Positions 29,750 through 38,267 of a stretch of 64,000 nucleotides of DNA are shown here, one piece after another; position 1 is the first letter of the stretch; each line of letters opens with the position of its first letter. Below the pieces are notes generated by a model. That model did no database searches. It was not told the DNA's origin and worked only from the letters and a program-made list of their open reading frames with translations. The stretch is from Peptostreptococcus canis. GTDB lineage: Bacteria; Bacillota; Clostridia; Peptostreptococcales; Peptostreptococcaceae. The DNA is taken from contig NZ_JABGBW010000003.1 in NCBI RefSeq assembly GCF_014229965.1, forward strand, positions 62,001 through 126,000, read 5' to 3'. The translations under genes were made by a program, and so were the position numbers.

Positions 29750-30457
29750 TTACTTCTTTTGATGCGATTCTTCCAGGTTTATCTTTCTGACATTTCCCAT
29801 CTGGTATTGTTCCCCTATTCTGGTTTCACCTAAACAGTATGAACACAATGCTGATGGCATAGGAAATTTCAATTTCATTCCTTTTACTGTATTTATTTCC
29901 CTTTTTTCTTCTGTCAACAATGTACTTAATTCATAAGCTCCCTGTCCAGTCAATCCGTTAACATGCATAGTAATAGCGGTTGGATTCACGGAATTTACTT
30001 TAGAAGCGAACACTTCTCTTTCGGCTTGAGATACTATATCACCTTTAGTTATAATCACAATATCCGCCGCTTTAAGCATGGGTCCAATTTTCTTTGGTGT
30101 ATTTATTCCGGAAAGGTTATCTATCACGCAAATCCCCTTTATTTCTTTTATGTATGGAGAACATCTGTTACATAAACCTGCTGATTCAGTTATTAATAAA
30201 TCCAGTTTATTTGATTTTCCCCACTGAACTACTTCTTCTATATTTGAAACAAAAAAATGATCCGGACAAAGTGAACCCGAAAGTCCTTTTCTTACGGGTA
30301 TACCTGCTTTTTCATAATATATATCATCGTCAGTGTGTAAACAATCAAACTTAACAACACCTACTTTTATTCCTTGATTTTTTAAAGACTCAATTGTCTT
30401 TATAATTACACTGGTCTTTCCAGATGATGGAGGACCGGAAAAAACTACCAAATTCAT
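29750..30457 (-). CDS. HypB/G3E-like GTP-binding protein with two CxxC motifs
   Basis: A 235-residue P-loop protein of the SIMIBI class, similar to HypB/UreG/CobW metallochaperone GTPases. It has Walker A GPPSSGKT (8-15), the early VGVVKFDCLHTDDD region, a Walker B-like LLITESAGLC, and a base-recognition-like VIITKGD. Two CxxC pairs (CNRC after the Walker B, CSYC near the C-terminus) could bind a metal or iron-sulfur cluster. It lies between the ABC ATPase (9-base gap to the long frame) and the binding-protein gene (8-base gap). AGGTGAG precedes the ATG. A role in inserting or moving a metal cofactor is plausible; no specific target is visible. Confidence 0.82.
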   Translation of the reverse strand: MNLVVFSGPPSSGKTSVIIKTIESLKNQGIKVGVVKFDCLHTDDDIYYEKAGIPVRKGLSGSLCPDHFFVSNIEEVVQWGKSNKLDLLITESAGLCNRCSPYIKEIKGICVIDNLSGINTPKKIGPMLKAADIVIITKGDIVSQAEREVFASKVNSVNPTAITMHVNGLTGQGAYELSTLLTEEKREINTVKGMKLKFPMPSALCSYCLGETRIGEQYQMGNVRKINLEESHQKK

Positions 30458-30465
30458 ACTCTCAC

Positions 30466-31692
30466 CTACTTTAAAATATATTCATTAAAATTATGTTCTA
30501 ATTCTCTTAACAATGAACCTATATCCGTATTATATATAAAATCCCAACCTACCCATTTAAATTTTTTGTCTTCAGATAATTTATTGTCTACATTTTTATT
30601 AGTCGATGGAAATTTTCCATTAGCTGAAAAAACTTCTCCTATTTCCGAAGACATAAAAAAGTCTATTACAGGTCGAGTTTTTTCTTTTTTATCCTTTTTA
30701 GCTATCATGAATATCGGACTGATTACAGCACCATCCTCAGGCCATATAGCAATCTGCTCTTCTCCTTGGATCATCTGAGTGAAAAAATAAGGAATTATAC
30801 TTACAACGGGATTTTGAGATTTGCTTTTCCCTTTTGCCTTTACCATTTCTGCCGGATGTAAGTTTTTCATATAGGATCTTGCTAATCGTTTTATTCCATC
30901 CATTCCATATTCTTTATATATACTTACTACAAGTGCATTAAATAAATCTAAATCTCCCATAGGAACTGCCACAGAATCTTCGAATTCCGGACTTAAAATA
31001 TCATCCCAGGTTTTTGGTACTTTTCTTCCTCTTAATTCTTTAGTATTGACAAGAAAAACTGCAGGTACCACACCTGTTATTATGTATTTATTTTGAGGAT
31101 CTCTAATATCTATATATTCATTACAAAAATCCGAATTTATTTCTCCAACTTGAGATTCAAACAATCCTTTATCTAAATATTGTCCCATTAACTCTCTATC
31201 GAAAAATAAGTCAAAACCTGCAGACATCAAAATATCGGGAACTTTATCAATATCACCTGATTTAACTTGCTCTTTTATCCAGTCTAACCCTAAATTTGCA
31301 GATTTCAATTCATAATCAATACTGTAATCCAGTTCAATCCTGTTTTCTTTTAACCATAACTCAAATTTTTCTAAAAGCGGAATTCTTATAGGGCAGGGTA
31401 ATACCCCTTCTATATTTACATCTGCTTTTTTCTTATTTTTCACTTTAAATAAATCCAAATCTATATTGTTCATTTGATTATCTAAATAAGAAACCAGTCT
31501 TTCCTCAAATAATTCCACATTCATTTTTTTTAATTTTAAAGCCATAGATAAACTTACATTTTTTGACATCTTTTCAAAGATTTTTTTATCATTAAATTGT
31601 TCAAAACCATTTGCTATAAAAAAATTCATTGACTTAGGATTACTTTGAATAATATCAAATATCTTATCATCTATTGAAAAATACTTATTCAT
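30466..31692 (-). CDS. Solute-binding-like protein without signal peptide, DUF1858-like N-terminus
   Basis: A 408-residue protein in two parts. Residues about 1-75 (SIDDKIFDIIQSNPKSMNFF...) resemble the DUF1858 helical domain. The rest looks like a periplasmic iron or polyamine ABC solute-binding protein: PDILMSAGFDLFFDRELM, VPKTWDDILSPEFEDSVAVP, NPVVSIIPYFF and IWPEDGAVISPIFMI. There is no signal peptide or lipobox, so it should stay in the cytoplasm, unlike any normal transporter-binding protein. It is the first gene of the operon with the GTPase and the ABC ATPase; AGAGGTG precedes the ATG. Function unknown. An intracellular ligand sensor or a metal cofactor carrier would fit. Confidence 0.8.
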   Translation of the reverse strand: MNKYFSIDDKIFDIIQSNPKSMNFFIANGFEQFNDKKIFEKMSKNVSLSMALKLKKMNVELFEERLVSYLDNQMNNIDLDLFKVKNKKKADVNIEGVLPCPIRIPLLEKFELWLKENRIELDYSIDYELKSANLGLDWIKEQVKSGDIDKVPDILMSAGFDLFFDRELMGQYLDKGLFESQVGEINSDFCNEYIDIRDPQNKYIITGVVPAVFLVNTKELRGRKVPKTWDDILSPEFEDSVAVPMGDLDLFNALVVSIYKEYGMDGIKRLARSYMKNLHPAEMVKAKGKSKSQNPVVSIIPYFFTQMIQGEEQIAIWPEDGAVISPIFMIAKKDKKEKTRPVIDFFMSSEIGEVFSANGKFPSTNKNVDNKLSEDKKFKWVGWDFIYNTDIGSLLRELEHNFNEYILK

Positions 31693-31819
31693 TACTATTC
31701 ACCTCTCAATTTAGAATATATTATACGCAGTATAATTTAGTTTTTTTATACCTTTTATTTATCACTTTTACACTATATTTCTATTTATAGCATAAAATTA
31801 TTCATCAAAATATTGTTAA

Positions 31820-31866
31820 AACAACAAAAAATAAAAAGTTACCATTTTATTAATAAAATGGTAACT
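31820..31866 (-). terminator. Intrinsic terminator after the thioesterase gene
   Basis: A perfect 30-bp inverted repeat (31837-31866, AGTTACCATTTTATT and its complement) is followed on the minus strand by TTTTTATTTTTTG. It lies ten bases past the thioesterase stop. Confidence 0.9.
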
Positions 31867-31876
31867 TAAAAATCAT

Positions 31877-32275
31877 TTATTTTTTTGCTCTTTCAATTTT
31901 TGAATTTACATTGGCTAAGAATTTTTCATTGTCAATTATAAACCTCTCATGTTTTCCTTCTCCAATTTCATCTAATTCATCAAAACACTTCACTGAAAAA
32001 ACCAATCTAGATCTATCAATTTCAATTAGCTCACACTCACAAGTAACTTTCATTCCTATTGGTGTTGCAGCCTTATGGTTTGTAGAAATCGATATCCCAA
32101 CCGTTCCCTGTGAATCATCCAGGTATTTTTGTGCACATTCTTTGCAAGTCATTTCCATCAATCCTACCATATATGGAGTTCCAAATACTTCTAATCCACC
32201 GCTACCTACTGATGCAGCAGTATTGTTTTTGTCAACAATCAATTCACATTTATGTTTTAAACCTACTTCTAACAT
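31877..32275 (-). CDS. Hot-dog thioesterase of the FlK (fluoroacetyl-CoA thioesterase) type
   Basis: A 132-residue single hot-dog domain. Landmarks are VGSGGLEVFGTPYMVGLMEMTC (helix with the catalytic region), GTVGISISTNHKAATPIG and a final ERFIIDNEKF. Such proteins hydrolyse acyl-CoA thioesters in the cytoplasm; the true substrate is unknown, and the fluoroacetyl-CoA activity of the name-giving enzyme is not implied. AAGGAGG precedes the ATG. It is a single gene with its own terminator. Confidence 0.86.
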   Translation of the reverse strand: MLEVGLKHKCELIVDKNNTAASVGSGGLEVFGTPYMVGLMEMTCKECAQKYLDDSQGTVGISISTNHKAATPIGMKVTCECELIEIDRSRLVFSVKCFDELDEIGEGKHERFIIDNEKFLANVNSKIERAKK

Positions 32276-32548
32276 AAAAATATCCTCCTTATAAATCTGT
32301 CATTACTTTTCTCTTATATAATAAAGTTTATCAAATAAAAGTTATTAAGTAAATATAAAGTTTTATCCTCTAAAATTGACTTTACTATCTAATATAATTC
32401 CATTGCATATTTATAAAAGTTAGTTTATATTTGAAGATAATTAAAAAATAGCGAAATTGAATTTATAACTTTCAATTTGTTTTAATGACTTTTTTCTATT
32501 TATTTGATAAAATAAATCTATACATTAATTATGAAAGGATGAAAAACT

Positions 32549-33082
32549 ATGATATTATCCGGTAAGGAAATACTAAAAAATGTTGAGCTAAATAATATAA
32601 TTATTGAACCATTTGATAAAAATAAAGTTAATCCGAATAGCTATAATCTGTCATTATATAATGAATTATTAGTATACGAAAATGAAATACTAGATATGAA
32701 GGTTCCTAATAAAGTTAAAAAAATAGAAATTCCGGAAGAAGGCCTTCTTTTGGAACCTAATAAACTTTATCTTGGAAGAACTAATGAATTCACTAAAACC
32801 GAAAAATTTGTTCCAATGCTTGAAGGAAGATCTTCTACAGGCAGATTAGGTCTTTTTATACATGTAACAGCCGGATTTGGAGATATTGGTTTTGCAGGTT
32901 ACTGGACCTTGGAAATATTCTGCGTTCAGCCTATTAGAATATATCCTAATACACAAATTTGTCAAATTTACTATCATGATATTCTGGGCGAATTTGATCT
33001 GTATAAAAGTGGAAAATATCAGAATAATACAGGAATTCAACCTTCATTAATGTACAAAGATTTTGAAGAAGAAGCAAAATAG
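32549..33082 (+). CDS. dcd: dCTP deaminase
   Basis: A 177-residue trimeric dUTPase-fold enzyme that deaminates dCTP to dUTP (or on to dUMP in bifunctional members) for thymidylate synthesis. The motifs are NPNSYNLSL, EGRSSTGRLGLFIHVTAGFGDIGFAGYWTLE (general active site, with the glutamate, arginine and serines) and a C-terminal NNTGIQPSLMY. GAAAGGAT precedes the ATG. Plus strand, single gene, converging on ribH across a long hairpin. Whether it also hydrolyses the triphosphate cannot be decided by eye. Confidence 0.93.
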   Translation: MILSGKEILKNVELNNIIIEPFDKNKVNPNSYNLSLYNELLVYENEILDMKVPNKVKKIEIPEEGLLLEPNKLYLGRTNEFTKTEKFVPMLEGRSSTGRLGLFIHVTAGFGDIGFAGYWTLEIFCVQPIRIYPNTQICQIYYHDILGEFDLYKSGKYQNNTGIQPSLMYKDFEEEAK

Positions 33083-33104
33083 TATAATTATAAATTTACA
33101 AAAA

Positions 33105-33189
33105 ACCGGAATTTTTGAATAAACTATATCCAAATCATTTTAAATCCAACTTTTTTTTGGATAAGTTCAATCAGTTTAAAAATTCCGGT
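33105..33189. terminator. Bidirectional terminator between dcd and ribH
   Basis: ACCGGAATTTTT (33105-33116) pairs with AAAAATTCCGGT (33178-33189). Inner segments TTGAA/TTCAA and TATCCAA/TTGGATA extend the stem. T-rich sequence follows on both strands (CCTTTTATTT to the right; TTTTTGTAAATTT on the minus strand to the left), so it can serve both convergent genes. Confidence 0.8.
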
Positions 33190-33226
33190 CCTTTTATTTA
33201 TCTAATAACAAAATTTTATACTTACC

Positions 33227-33691
33227 TTATCTAATTTCATTTATTAGGTTGATCATTTCTATTGCTCCTACAGCTACATCAAATCCCTTATTTCCGGCTT
33301 TAGTACCAGCTCTTTCAATAGCCTGTTCTATATTTTCAGTTGTAACTACTCCAAACATAACAGGTATTTCGCTATCTAGTGAAATATGTGCAATTCCTTT
33401 TGATACTTCACTACAAACATAATCATAATGGGAAGTGTTTCCTCTAATTACAGCTCCTAAACATATCACTGCATCATACTTTCCTGATTTTGCCATTTTA
33501 GATGCAATTAAAGGAATTTCAAATGCACCCGGAACCCAGGCAACATCTATATTATCCTCATCAACATTGTGTCTTGTCAATGCATCGACTGCTCCCGATA
33601 ATAATTTAGACGTTATAAATTCATTGAAACGTCCGGCAACTATTCCTATTTTTACTCCATCTGCTACTAATCTACCTTCAAAAACATTCAT
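33227..33691 (-). CDS. ribH: 6,7-dimethyl-8-ribityllumazine synthase
   Basis: This 154-residue protein condenses 5-amino-6-ribitylaminouracil with 3,4-dihydroxybutanone phosphate, the penultimate riboflavin step. It has VAGRFNEFI near the N-terminus, [33 protein letters not shown] with the catalytic histidine, and [25 protein letters not shown]. Length is typical, and it should form pentamers or icosahedral shells. It is the last gene of the rib operon. AAGGGGG precedes the ATG. Confidence 0.97.
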   Translation of the reverse strand: MNVFEGRLVADGVKIGIVAGRFNEFITSKLLSGAVDALTRHNVDEDNIDVAWVPGAFEIPLIASKMAKSGKYDAVICLGAVIRGNTSHYDYVCSEVSKGIAHISLDSEIPVMFGVVTTENIEQAIERAGTKAGNKGFDVAVGAIEMINLINEIR

Positions 33692-33757
33692 TTTTTTACC
33701 CCCTTATTTTATATAATCTATTATTTAAGTTGTAATATAATTTTATATTTATTAATG

Positions 33758-34966
33758 CTATATACTAGATAGGTCAAGAATATGTCCCATTTTATTTTTC
33801 TTAGCTTCAAGATACTTGAAATCATGCTTATTAGCTTGAACTTGAATTGGCAATCTTTCAACTATTTCCATTCCAAAATCGCTTAACTGATATACTTTAT
33901 CCGGATTATTAGTCAATAGTCTAAGAGTTTTTGCTCCTAAATCCTTTAATATTTGAGCTCCTACAAAATAATCTCTTAAATCTGCGTCAAATCCTAGGGC
34001 TAAATTTGCCTCCATCGTGTCCATTCCTTGCTCTTGAAGTACATATGCCTTTAATTTATTAATCAGACCTATACCTCTTCCTTCCTGTCTCATATATAGA
34101 AGTATACCTCTTCCTTCTGAATCGATTTGCTTCATGGCCGATGCCAATTGATCTCCGCAATCGCATCTCATAGAACCAAAAACATCTCCTGTAAGACACT
34201 CTGAATGCACTCTACAAAGAACATTTTTCCCATCGCCAATATCCCCCTTTACAAGAGCTATATGATGTTCCCCGTTAATTTTATTTACATATCCATATGC
34301 CTTAAATTCGCCGTATTTTGTAGGTAAGTTTGCTATTACTGCTCTTTCCACCAGTTTTTCATTCTTTTTTCTGTAATTTTGTAATTCCTTAATAGTAGTG
34401 AATTTTATATCGAACTTTTCCGCAAGTTCAATCAATTCACTTTTTCTCATCATTGTTCCGTCTTCTTTCATTATTTCACAACACAATCCAACTTCTTTCA
34501 GCCCTGCTATTCTAAGTAAATCTACTGTGGCTTCTGTATGACCATTTCTTTCTAAGACTCCATTTTTTTTGGCTGTAAGTGGAAACATATGACCAGGCCT
34601 TCTAAAATCACTTGGTTTTATGTCTTCTCTAATACATTCCCTTGCAGTGAATCCTCTCTCAACTGCCGAAATACCTGTGGTTGTATCTATATGGTCAATT
34701 GAAACAGTAAAAGCCGTTTCATGATTATCAGTGTTAGTAGTAACCATTTGAGGTAAGTCTAGCTTTCTGGCATATTCTATACTCATAGGCATACATATTA
34801 AACCCCTTCCATGAACTGCCATAAAGTTTACATTTTCAGTAGTTGCAAATTCGGCCGCACAAATAAAATCACCCTCATTTTCTCTATCTTCATCATCTGT
34901 CACAAGTATTATTTTACCTTTACGTAAATCCTCTACTGCTTCCTCAATTGTACTAAATTTAAACAT
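33758..34966 (-). CDS. ribBA: Bifunctional 3,4-DHBP synthase / GTP cyclohydrolase II
   Basis: A 402-residue fusion feeding both branches of riboflavin synthesis. Residues about 1-200 are 3,4-dihydroxy-2-butanone 4-phosphate synthase ([39 protein letters not shown]). Residues about 205-400 are GTP cyclohydrolase II, with the zinc cysteines in [21 protein letters not shown] and [10 protein letters not shown], then [17 protein letters not shown] precedes the ATG. It is third in the operon ribD-ribE-ribBA-ribH, the normal order in Firmicutes. Confidence 0.97.
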   Translation of the reverse strand: MFKFSTIEEAVEDLRKGKIILVTDDEDRENEGDFICAAEFATTENVNFMAVHGRGLICMPMSIEYARKLDLPQMVTTNTDNHETAFTVSIDHIDTTTGISAVERGFTARECIREDIKPSDFRRPGHMFPLTAKKNGVLERNGHTEATVDLLRIAGLKEVGLCCEIMKEDGTMMRKSELIELAEKFDIKFTTIKELQNYRKKNEKLVERAVIANLPTKYGEFKAYGYVNKINGEHHIALVKGDIGDGKNVLCRVHSECLTGDVFGSMRCDCGDQLASAMKQIDSEGRGILLYMRQEGRGIGLINKLKAYVLQEQGMDTMEANLALGFDADLRDYFVGAQILKDLGAKTLRLLTNNPDKVYQLSDFGMEIVERLPIQVQANKHDFKYLEAKKNKMGHILDLSSI

Positions 34967-35002
34967 AATAAATACCTCCTTAAACCAATTTAACTGTTTT
35001 TT

Positions 35003-35659
35003 TTATATAATCCCCTTACTTAAAAGGAAATCTAAGGTTATTTTTTCTTTTTCTTCACTTTCATCGTTATTATTAAATGCAAGCATTCTCTCAACATACT
35101 TTCCGATACAGTCATTTTCTAAGTTTACTACATCGCCTATTTTTTTATCCCCTAATATTGTATTAGATAAAGTATGTGGAATTATAGACACACTAAAATC
35201 TTTATCATTTACATTTGCCACTGTCAAGCTTATTCCATCTATAGCTATTGAACCTTTTTCTATTATGTATTTTAATATTTTTGATTTCGTTTCTATCGTA
35301 TACCAAACTGCGTTATCATCTGTTTTTATGCCTGATATCCTGCCTATTCCATCAATATGACCGGATACGATATGACCACCAAATCTTCCATTTATACTCA
35401 TCGCTCTTTCAAGATTTACTCTTGAACCGGAATATAATTTACCAAGTGATGATCTATCTAAAGTTTCATGCATAACATCTACACTAAATTGATTTTTATC
35501 ATAATCTGTGACAGTAAGACAAACACCGTTTACTGCTATACTATCTCCCAAGTTGACATCTTCTAAAATTTCATTCGCTGATATCGTTAATATAGCAGAC
35601 TTGGCACCTTTTTGTATCCTTTTTATCTTACCTATTTCTTCTACTATTCCTGTAAACAT
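35003..35659 (-). CDS. ribE: Riboflavin synthase alpha subunit
   Basis: A 218-residue enzyme that dismutates two molecules of 6,7-dimethyl-8-ribityllumazine to riboflavin. It starts with the invariant MFTGIVEEIG and contains two lumazine-binding repeats. The first holds GDSIAVNGVCLTV and GGHIVSGHIDG; the second holds KGSIAIDGISLTV and PHTLSNTIL. The start overlaps ribD by 16 bases, so translation is coupled. AAGGTGAGA precedes the ATG. Confidence 0.97.
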   Translation of the reverse strand: MFTGIVEEIGKIKRIQKGAKSAILTISANEILEDVNLGDSIAVNGVCLTVTDYDKNQFSVDVMHETLDRSSLGKLYSGSRVNLERAMSINGRFGGHIVSGHIDGIGRISGIKTDDNAVWYTIETKSKILKYIIEKGSIAIDGISLTVANVNDKDFSVSIIPHTLSNTILGDKKIGDVVNLENDCIGKYVERMLAFNNNDESEEKEKITLDFLLSKGII

Positions 35660-36750
35660 TTTTTCATCTCACCTTCAATTAAAAAATCTTCATCAAAATT
35701 ACGTATTCTAACATTTACTAATTTAATAGATTCAGAAGGTTCCAATATTCCTGCTCCGGAAATGGGAGTTGGAGAATTTTCGCCTGCAAAAATTTTAGGA
35801 GAAATATATGCCTGTACTTTATTTACAATCCCGGAATTTAGTGCAGACCAATTTAACTGCGAACCTCCTTCTAACAAAATGCTGTCTATTTCCATACTAC
35901 CTAATGCATTCATTAGCCAATTCAAATCTATCTTTTTTTCTATACTATTATCCAGTAATATTTCACAGCCCTTTTTTTTAAGAATTTCTATTTTTTTATT
36001 TTCCCTGCACTTCGTTACAATAATTGTCCTATTTCTTTTAGCCGTTTTAACTATTTTGGAATTTTCACTTATTCTTAAGTGGCTATCGCATATTATTCTT
36101 ATCGGATTTCTACCACCGTCTATTCTACAGTCGAGCATGGGATCATCCTTCATTACCGTACCAATTCCAACCATTATAGCACTGTATTTATTTCGATCTA
36201 AATGAACGTTATATCTGGATTTCTCATTAGTTATCCATTTTGATTTACCGGAAGAAGTGGCTATTTTACCATCAATAGTCATAGCATATTTCATCACAAC
36301 ATAAGGTGTCTTATTTTTTATAAAGTGAAAAAAAACGTCATTTAATTCATCACATTCATCTTTTAAAAAATTATTAACTACATCTATACCTTTTTCCTTT
36401 AAAATCTCAAAACCTCTTCCCATCACCAGTGGATTTGGATCATTTGAACCTACCACTACTTTTTTTATACCACTTTCGATAATAGCATCAGTACAAGGAG
36501 GATTTTTACCATGATGACAACACGGTTCTAAGGTAACATACATAGTTGCTCCATTCGGATCTTCAATACATCTGTTCAAGGCATCCCTTTCTGCATGTAA
36601 TTGTCCATAGCCTCTATGATATCCTTTAGATATTATTTCACCTTTCTTTACTATCACTGCACCTACAAGTGGATTTGGATTTACTTTTCCCTCACCTTTT
36701 TTTGCCAATTTAATAGCTATTCTCATATATTTGCTATCTATACTATTCAA
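35644..36750 (-). CDS. ribD: Bifunctional pyrimidine deaminase/reductase RibD
   Basis: A 368-residue protein carrying out deamination and side-chain reduction in riboflavin synthesis. The N-terminal deaminase has the zinc site HAERDAL and CCHHGKNPPCTDAI. The C-terminal reductase (TPYVVMKYAMTIDGKIATSSGKSKWIT, LLEGGSQLNWSAL) resembles dihydrofolate reductase. I prefer the TTG start at 36750, because AGGAGG lies seven bases before it; the ATG at 36756 is only one base from that site. It is the first gene of the rib operon, 217 bases downstream of the FMN riboswitch aptamer. Confidence 0.95.
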   Translation of the reverse strand: MNSIDSKYMRIAIKLAKKGEGKVNPNPLVGAVIVKKGEIISKGYHRGYGQLHAERDALNRCIEDPNGATMYVTLEPCCHHGKNPPCTDAIIESGIKKVVVGSNDPNPLVMGRGFEILKEKGIDVVNNFLKDECDELNDVFFHFIKNKTPYVVMKYAMTIDGKIATSSGKSKWITNEKSRYNVHLDRNKYSAIMVGIGTVMKDDPMLDCRIDGGRNPIRIICDSHLRISENSKIVKTAKRNRTIIVTKCRENKKIEILKKKGCEILLDNSIEKKIDLNWLMNALGSMEIDSILLEGGSQLNWSALNSGIVNKVQAYISPKIFAGENSPTPISGAGILEPSESIKLVNVRIRNFDEDFLIEGEMKKCLQE

Positions 36751-36772
36751 TATCATCCCTCCTGATTTTTCA

Positions 36773-36808
36773 GAAAAATAATAGACCTTGAATAATTCAA
36801 GGTCTATT
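36773..36808 (-). terminator. Second intrinsic terminator in the rib leader, just before ribD
   Basis: A 13-bp perfect stem (36780-36792 with 36796-36808) with a three-base loop is followed on the minus strand by ATTTTTCTG. It stands about 20 bases before the ribD ribosome binding site, so it would stop read-through into ribD unless it is controlled. Confidence 0.8.
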
Positions 36809-36903
36809 TCAAAAGAGTAAGTATCATATAATGTTATTTATTTACTATATTATTAGCTTATCCGGTATGATTTCCCAATAATTTATTATAAGTCAATATA
36901 TAA

Positions 36904-36938
36904 CAAAAATGCTCTGAAATGATACACATTTCAGAGCA
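36904..36938 (-). terminator. Terminator of the FMN riboswitch expression platform
   Basis: An 11-bp stem TGCTCTGAAAT/ATTTCAGAGCA (36910-36920, 36928-36938) is followed on the minus strand by TTTTTGTTATATT. It begins about 28 bases past the aptamer, the position expected for FMN-controlled termination. Confidence 0.88.
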
Positions 36939-36966
36939 AAAATTCACAATACACATAATGATTTTT

Positions 36967-37070
36967 CTTCTCTCATCCAGACTATACTGTCGGCTTTGGA
37001 ATCTCACCAAATCATGCCATAAAGGCTCGCGGGCTATACCGCCGGTAGGGAATCACACCCTGCCCTGAAG
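36967..37070 (-). ncRNA. FMN riboswitch (RFN element)
   Basis: On the minus strand the leader reads CTTCAGGGCAGGGTG..., then ACCGGCGGTATAGCCCGCGAGCC, GATTTGGTGAGATTCC, GCCGACAGTATAGTCTGGATG and AGAGAAG. These are the conserved blocks of the six-helix FMN aptamer, in the correct order. When FMN binds, transcription of the riboflavin genes is stopped at the downstream terminator. The aptamer spans about 104 bases and lies 22 bases after the predicted transcription start. Confidence 0.96.
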
Positions 37071-37098
37071 AATTCTAATTATTTATTTAACTAACTAA

Positions 37099-37127
37099 AA
37101 TTTAACACATTATGAAAACATTGTCAA
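37099..37127 (-). promoter_or_regulatory. Promoter of the riboflavin operon
   Basis: On the minus strand a consensus TTGACA (37127-37122) is followed after 17 bases by TAAATT (37104-37099). The FMN aptamer begins about 30 bases further on. Confidence 0.7.
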
Positions 37128-37157
37128 TACGTTTACTATTGAAAATAATAAATTTTA

Positions 37158-37424
37158 TTAAACTTCTTCTGTAGAAACCATTGTTATTCCAGTTAAATCT
37201 TTTTCTGCTATAATATCTTCAATTACCTCTTTAGTTTCCATTAATTTTTCTAGAGACATTGAATAATAATCAGTTCCCTTATCACTTTCTATATTAAACC
37301 CATGATTATTTAAAAATGCGTTCACCGCTTCCTCATTTTGTTTATAAATTAGGTATCCAGCTGCACAAACACCAACACCTATAGCAATTCCTTTTACTAA
37401 TCCTGCCCTATTTCTCATCATCAT
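37158..37424 (-). CDS. Small membrane-anchored protein at the end of the Fez-like cluster
   Basis: An 88-residue protein with one N-terminal membrane segment (KGIAIGVGVCAAGYLIYK) preceded by basic residues (MMMRNRAGLVK), then an acidic soluble tail (SLEKLMETKEVIEDIIAE). No family recognised. It resembles short YtxH-like membrane anchors in layout only. AGGAGG precedes the ATG. It follows the 257-residue HMA-like gene by 68 bases on the same strand, so it may be the last member of the putative ferrosome cluster. That link is positional and unproven. Confidence 0.65.
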   Translation of the reverse strand: MMMRNRAGLVKGIAIGVGVCAAGYLIYKQNEEAVNAFLNNHGFNIESDKGTDYYSMSLEKLMETKEVIEDIIAEKDLTGITMVSTEEV

Positions 37425-37492
37425 TTTATTTACCTCCTAAATTTCATTATTATCATTTATTACAATCAATTAATTTTTTATTTTCAATTGAT

Positions 37493-38266
37493 TTATCTCA
37501 AAAAACTTCTCCTTACACTTACATTTTGATACACATCCAAGCATGAACCTAAAAATTGGTTGAAAAAAAATGTTCTATTATTTTCCTCTACTACTTTGAC
37601 TTCATCTCCTCTTATGACGGTACCTATCATTATGGATTGGTTATTCCTGGTTAATATATGTCTTCCAAATGTAATACCCCAAGCAATTGCTGGAGAATAT
37701 AGGCCTGCTGGTGTTCCGTCATTTTTAACTACTGTCCCACTGTTAATTGAGTTAAATAAATACATTATTGACATTACTTCCGGATCGAATGCTCCATTTT
37801 CATTAAGCTCATTATATCCATGTTCAAATATAGCACCTATAGTGGAACCAACAGCACACCATCGTATAAAATTCTTGTATCTCATTGCATTTCCGCCAAT
37901 TCCCAAATAATGCGAACTCAAATCCAAAACAATGAAACCAAGTGATAATATTGAACTATATCCAATACTATTCTTTTTTGACATTCTAAAATTAACCTTC
38001 ATATTATTAATTCTTATATCCTTTGAATATATACCACAGAAATTCAATATAAGCTTCTTTAAGTCGATATTTTCCGCATCATATTCTAATAGAAAATTAT
38101 GAGTTATTTCATTGAAACTCCCCTTAATAATCATTCCTTCTCTTTTCAAAGACTTTAGTAAATCAATCGGATTGTTTGGATTTTTTCTTACTCTTAATCT
38201 AAGCCTTCCCGATATTGAAAAAACAATATCTATATTCACATAATTTCTACAATAACACTTTTCCAT
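37493..38266 (-). CDS. HMA-like (GRxR-type) membrane protein of the putative ferrosome locus
   Basis: A 257-residue protein. Its N-terminal half has an HMA-like ferredoxin fold without the metal-binding CxxC: ISGRLRLRVRKNP at about 19-31, in the place where the motif occurs in the neighbouring proteins. The C-terminal half has hydrophobic helices (YSSILSLGFIVLDLSSHYL and FIRWCAVGSTIGAIFEHGY) and a region I do not recognise. It starts one base past the stop of the P1B ATPase gene, using AAAGGAG within that gene, so the two are co-translated. A role beside the ATPase in iron storage-organelle formation is inferred from context. Confidence 0.75.
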   Translation of the reverse strand: MEKCYCRNYVNIDIVFSISGRLRLRVRKNPNNPIDLLKSLKREGMIIKGSFNEITHNFLLEYDAENIDLKKLILNFCGIYSKDIRINNMKVNFRMSKKNSIGYSSILSLGFIVLDLSSHYLGIGGNAMRYKNFIRWCAVGSTIGAIFEHGYNELNENGAFDPEVMSIMYLFNSINSGTVVKNDGTPAGLYSPAIAWGITFGRHILTRNNQSIMIGTVIRGDEVKVVEENNRTFFFNQFLGSCLDVYQNVSVRRSFLR

Positions 38267-38267
38267 A

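Noticed and set aside
35612-36205. A 197-codon plus-strand frame opposite ribD
   Set aside because: It lies antisense to the well-conserved ribD gene and has no recognisable domain or ribosome binding site.
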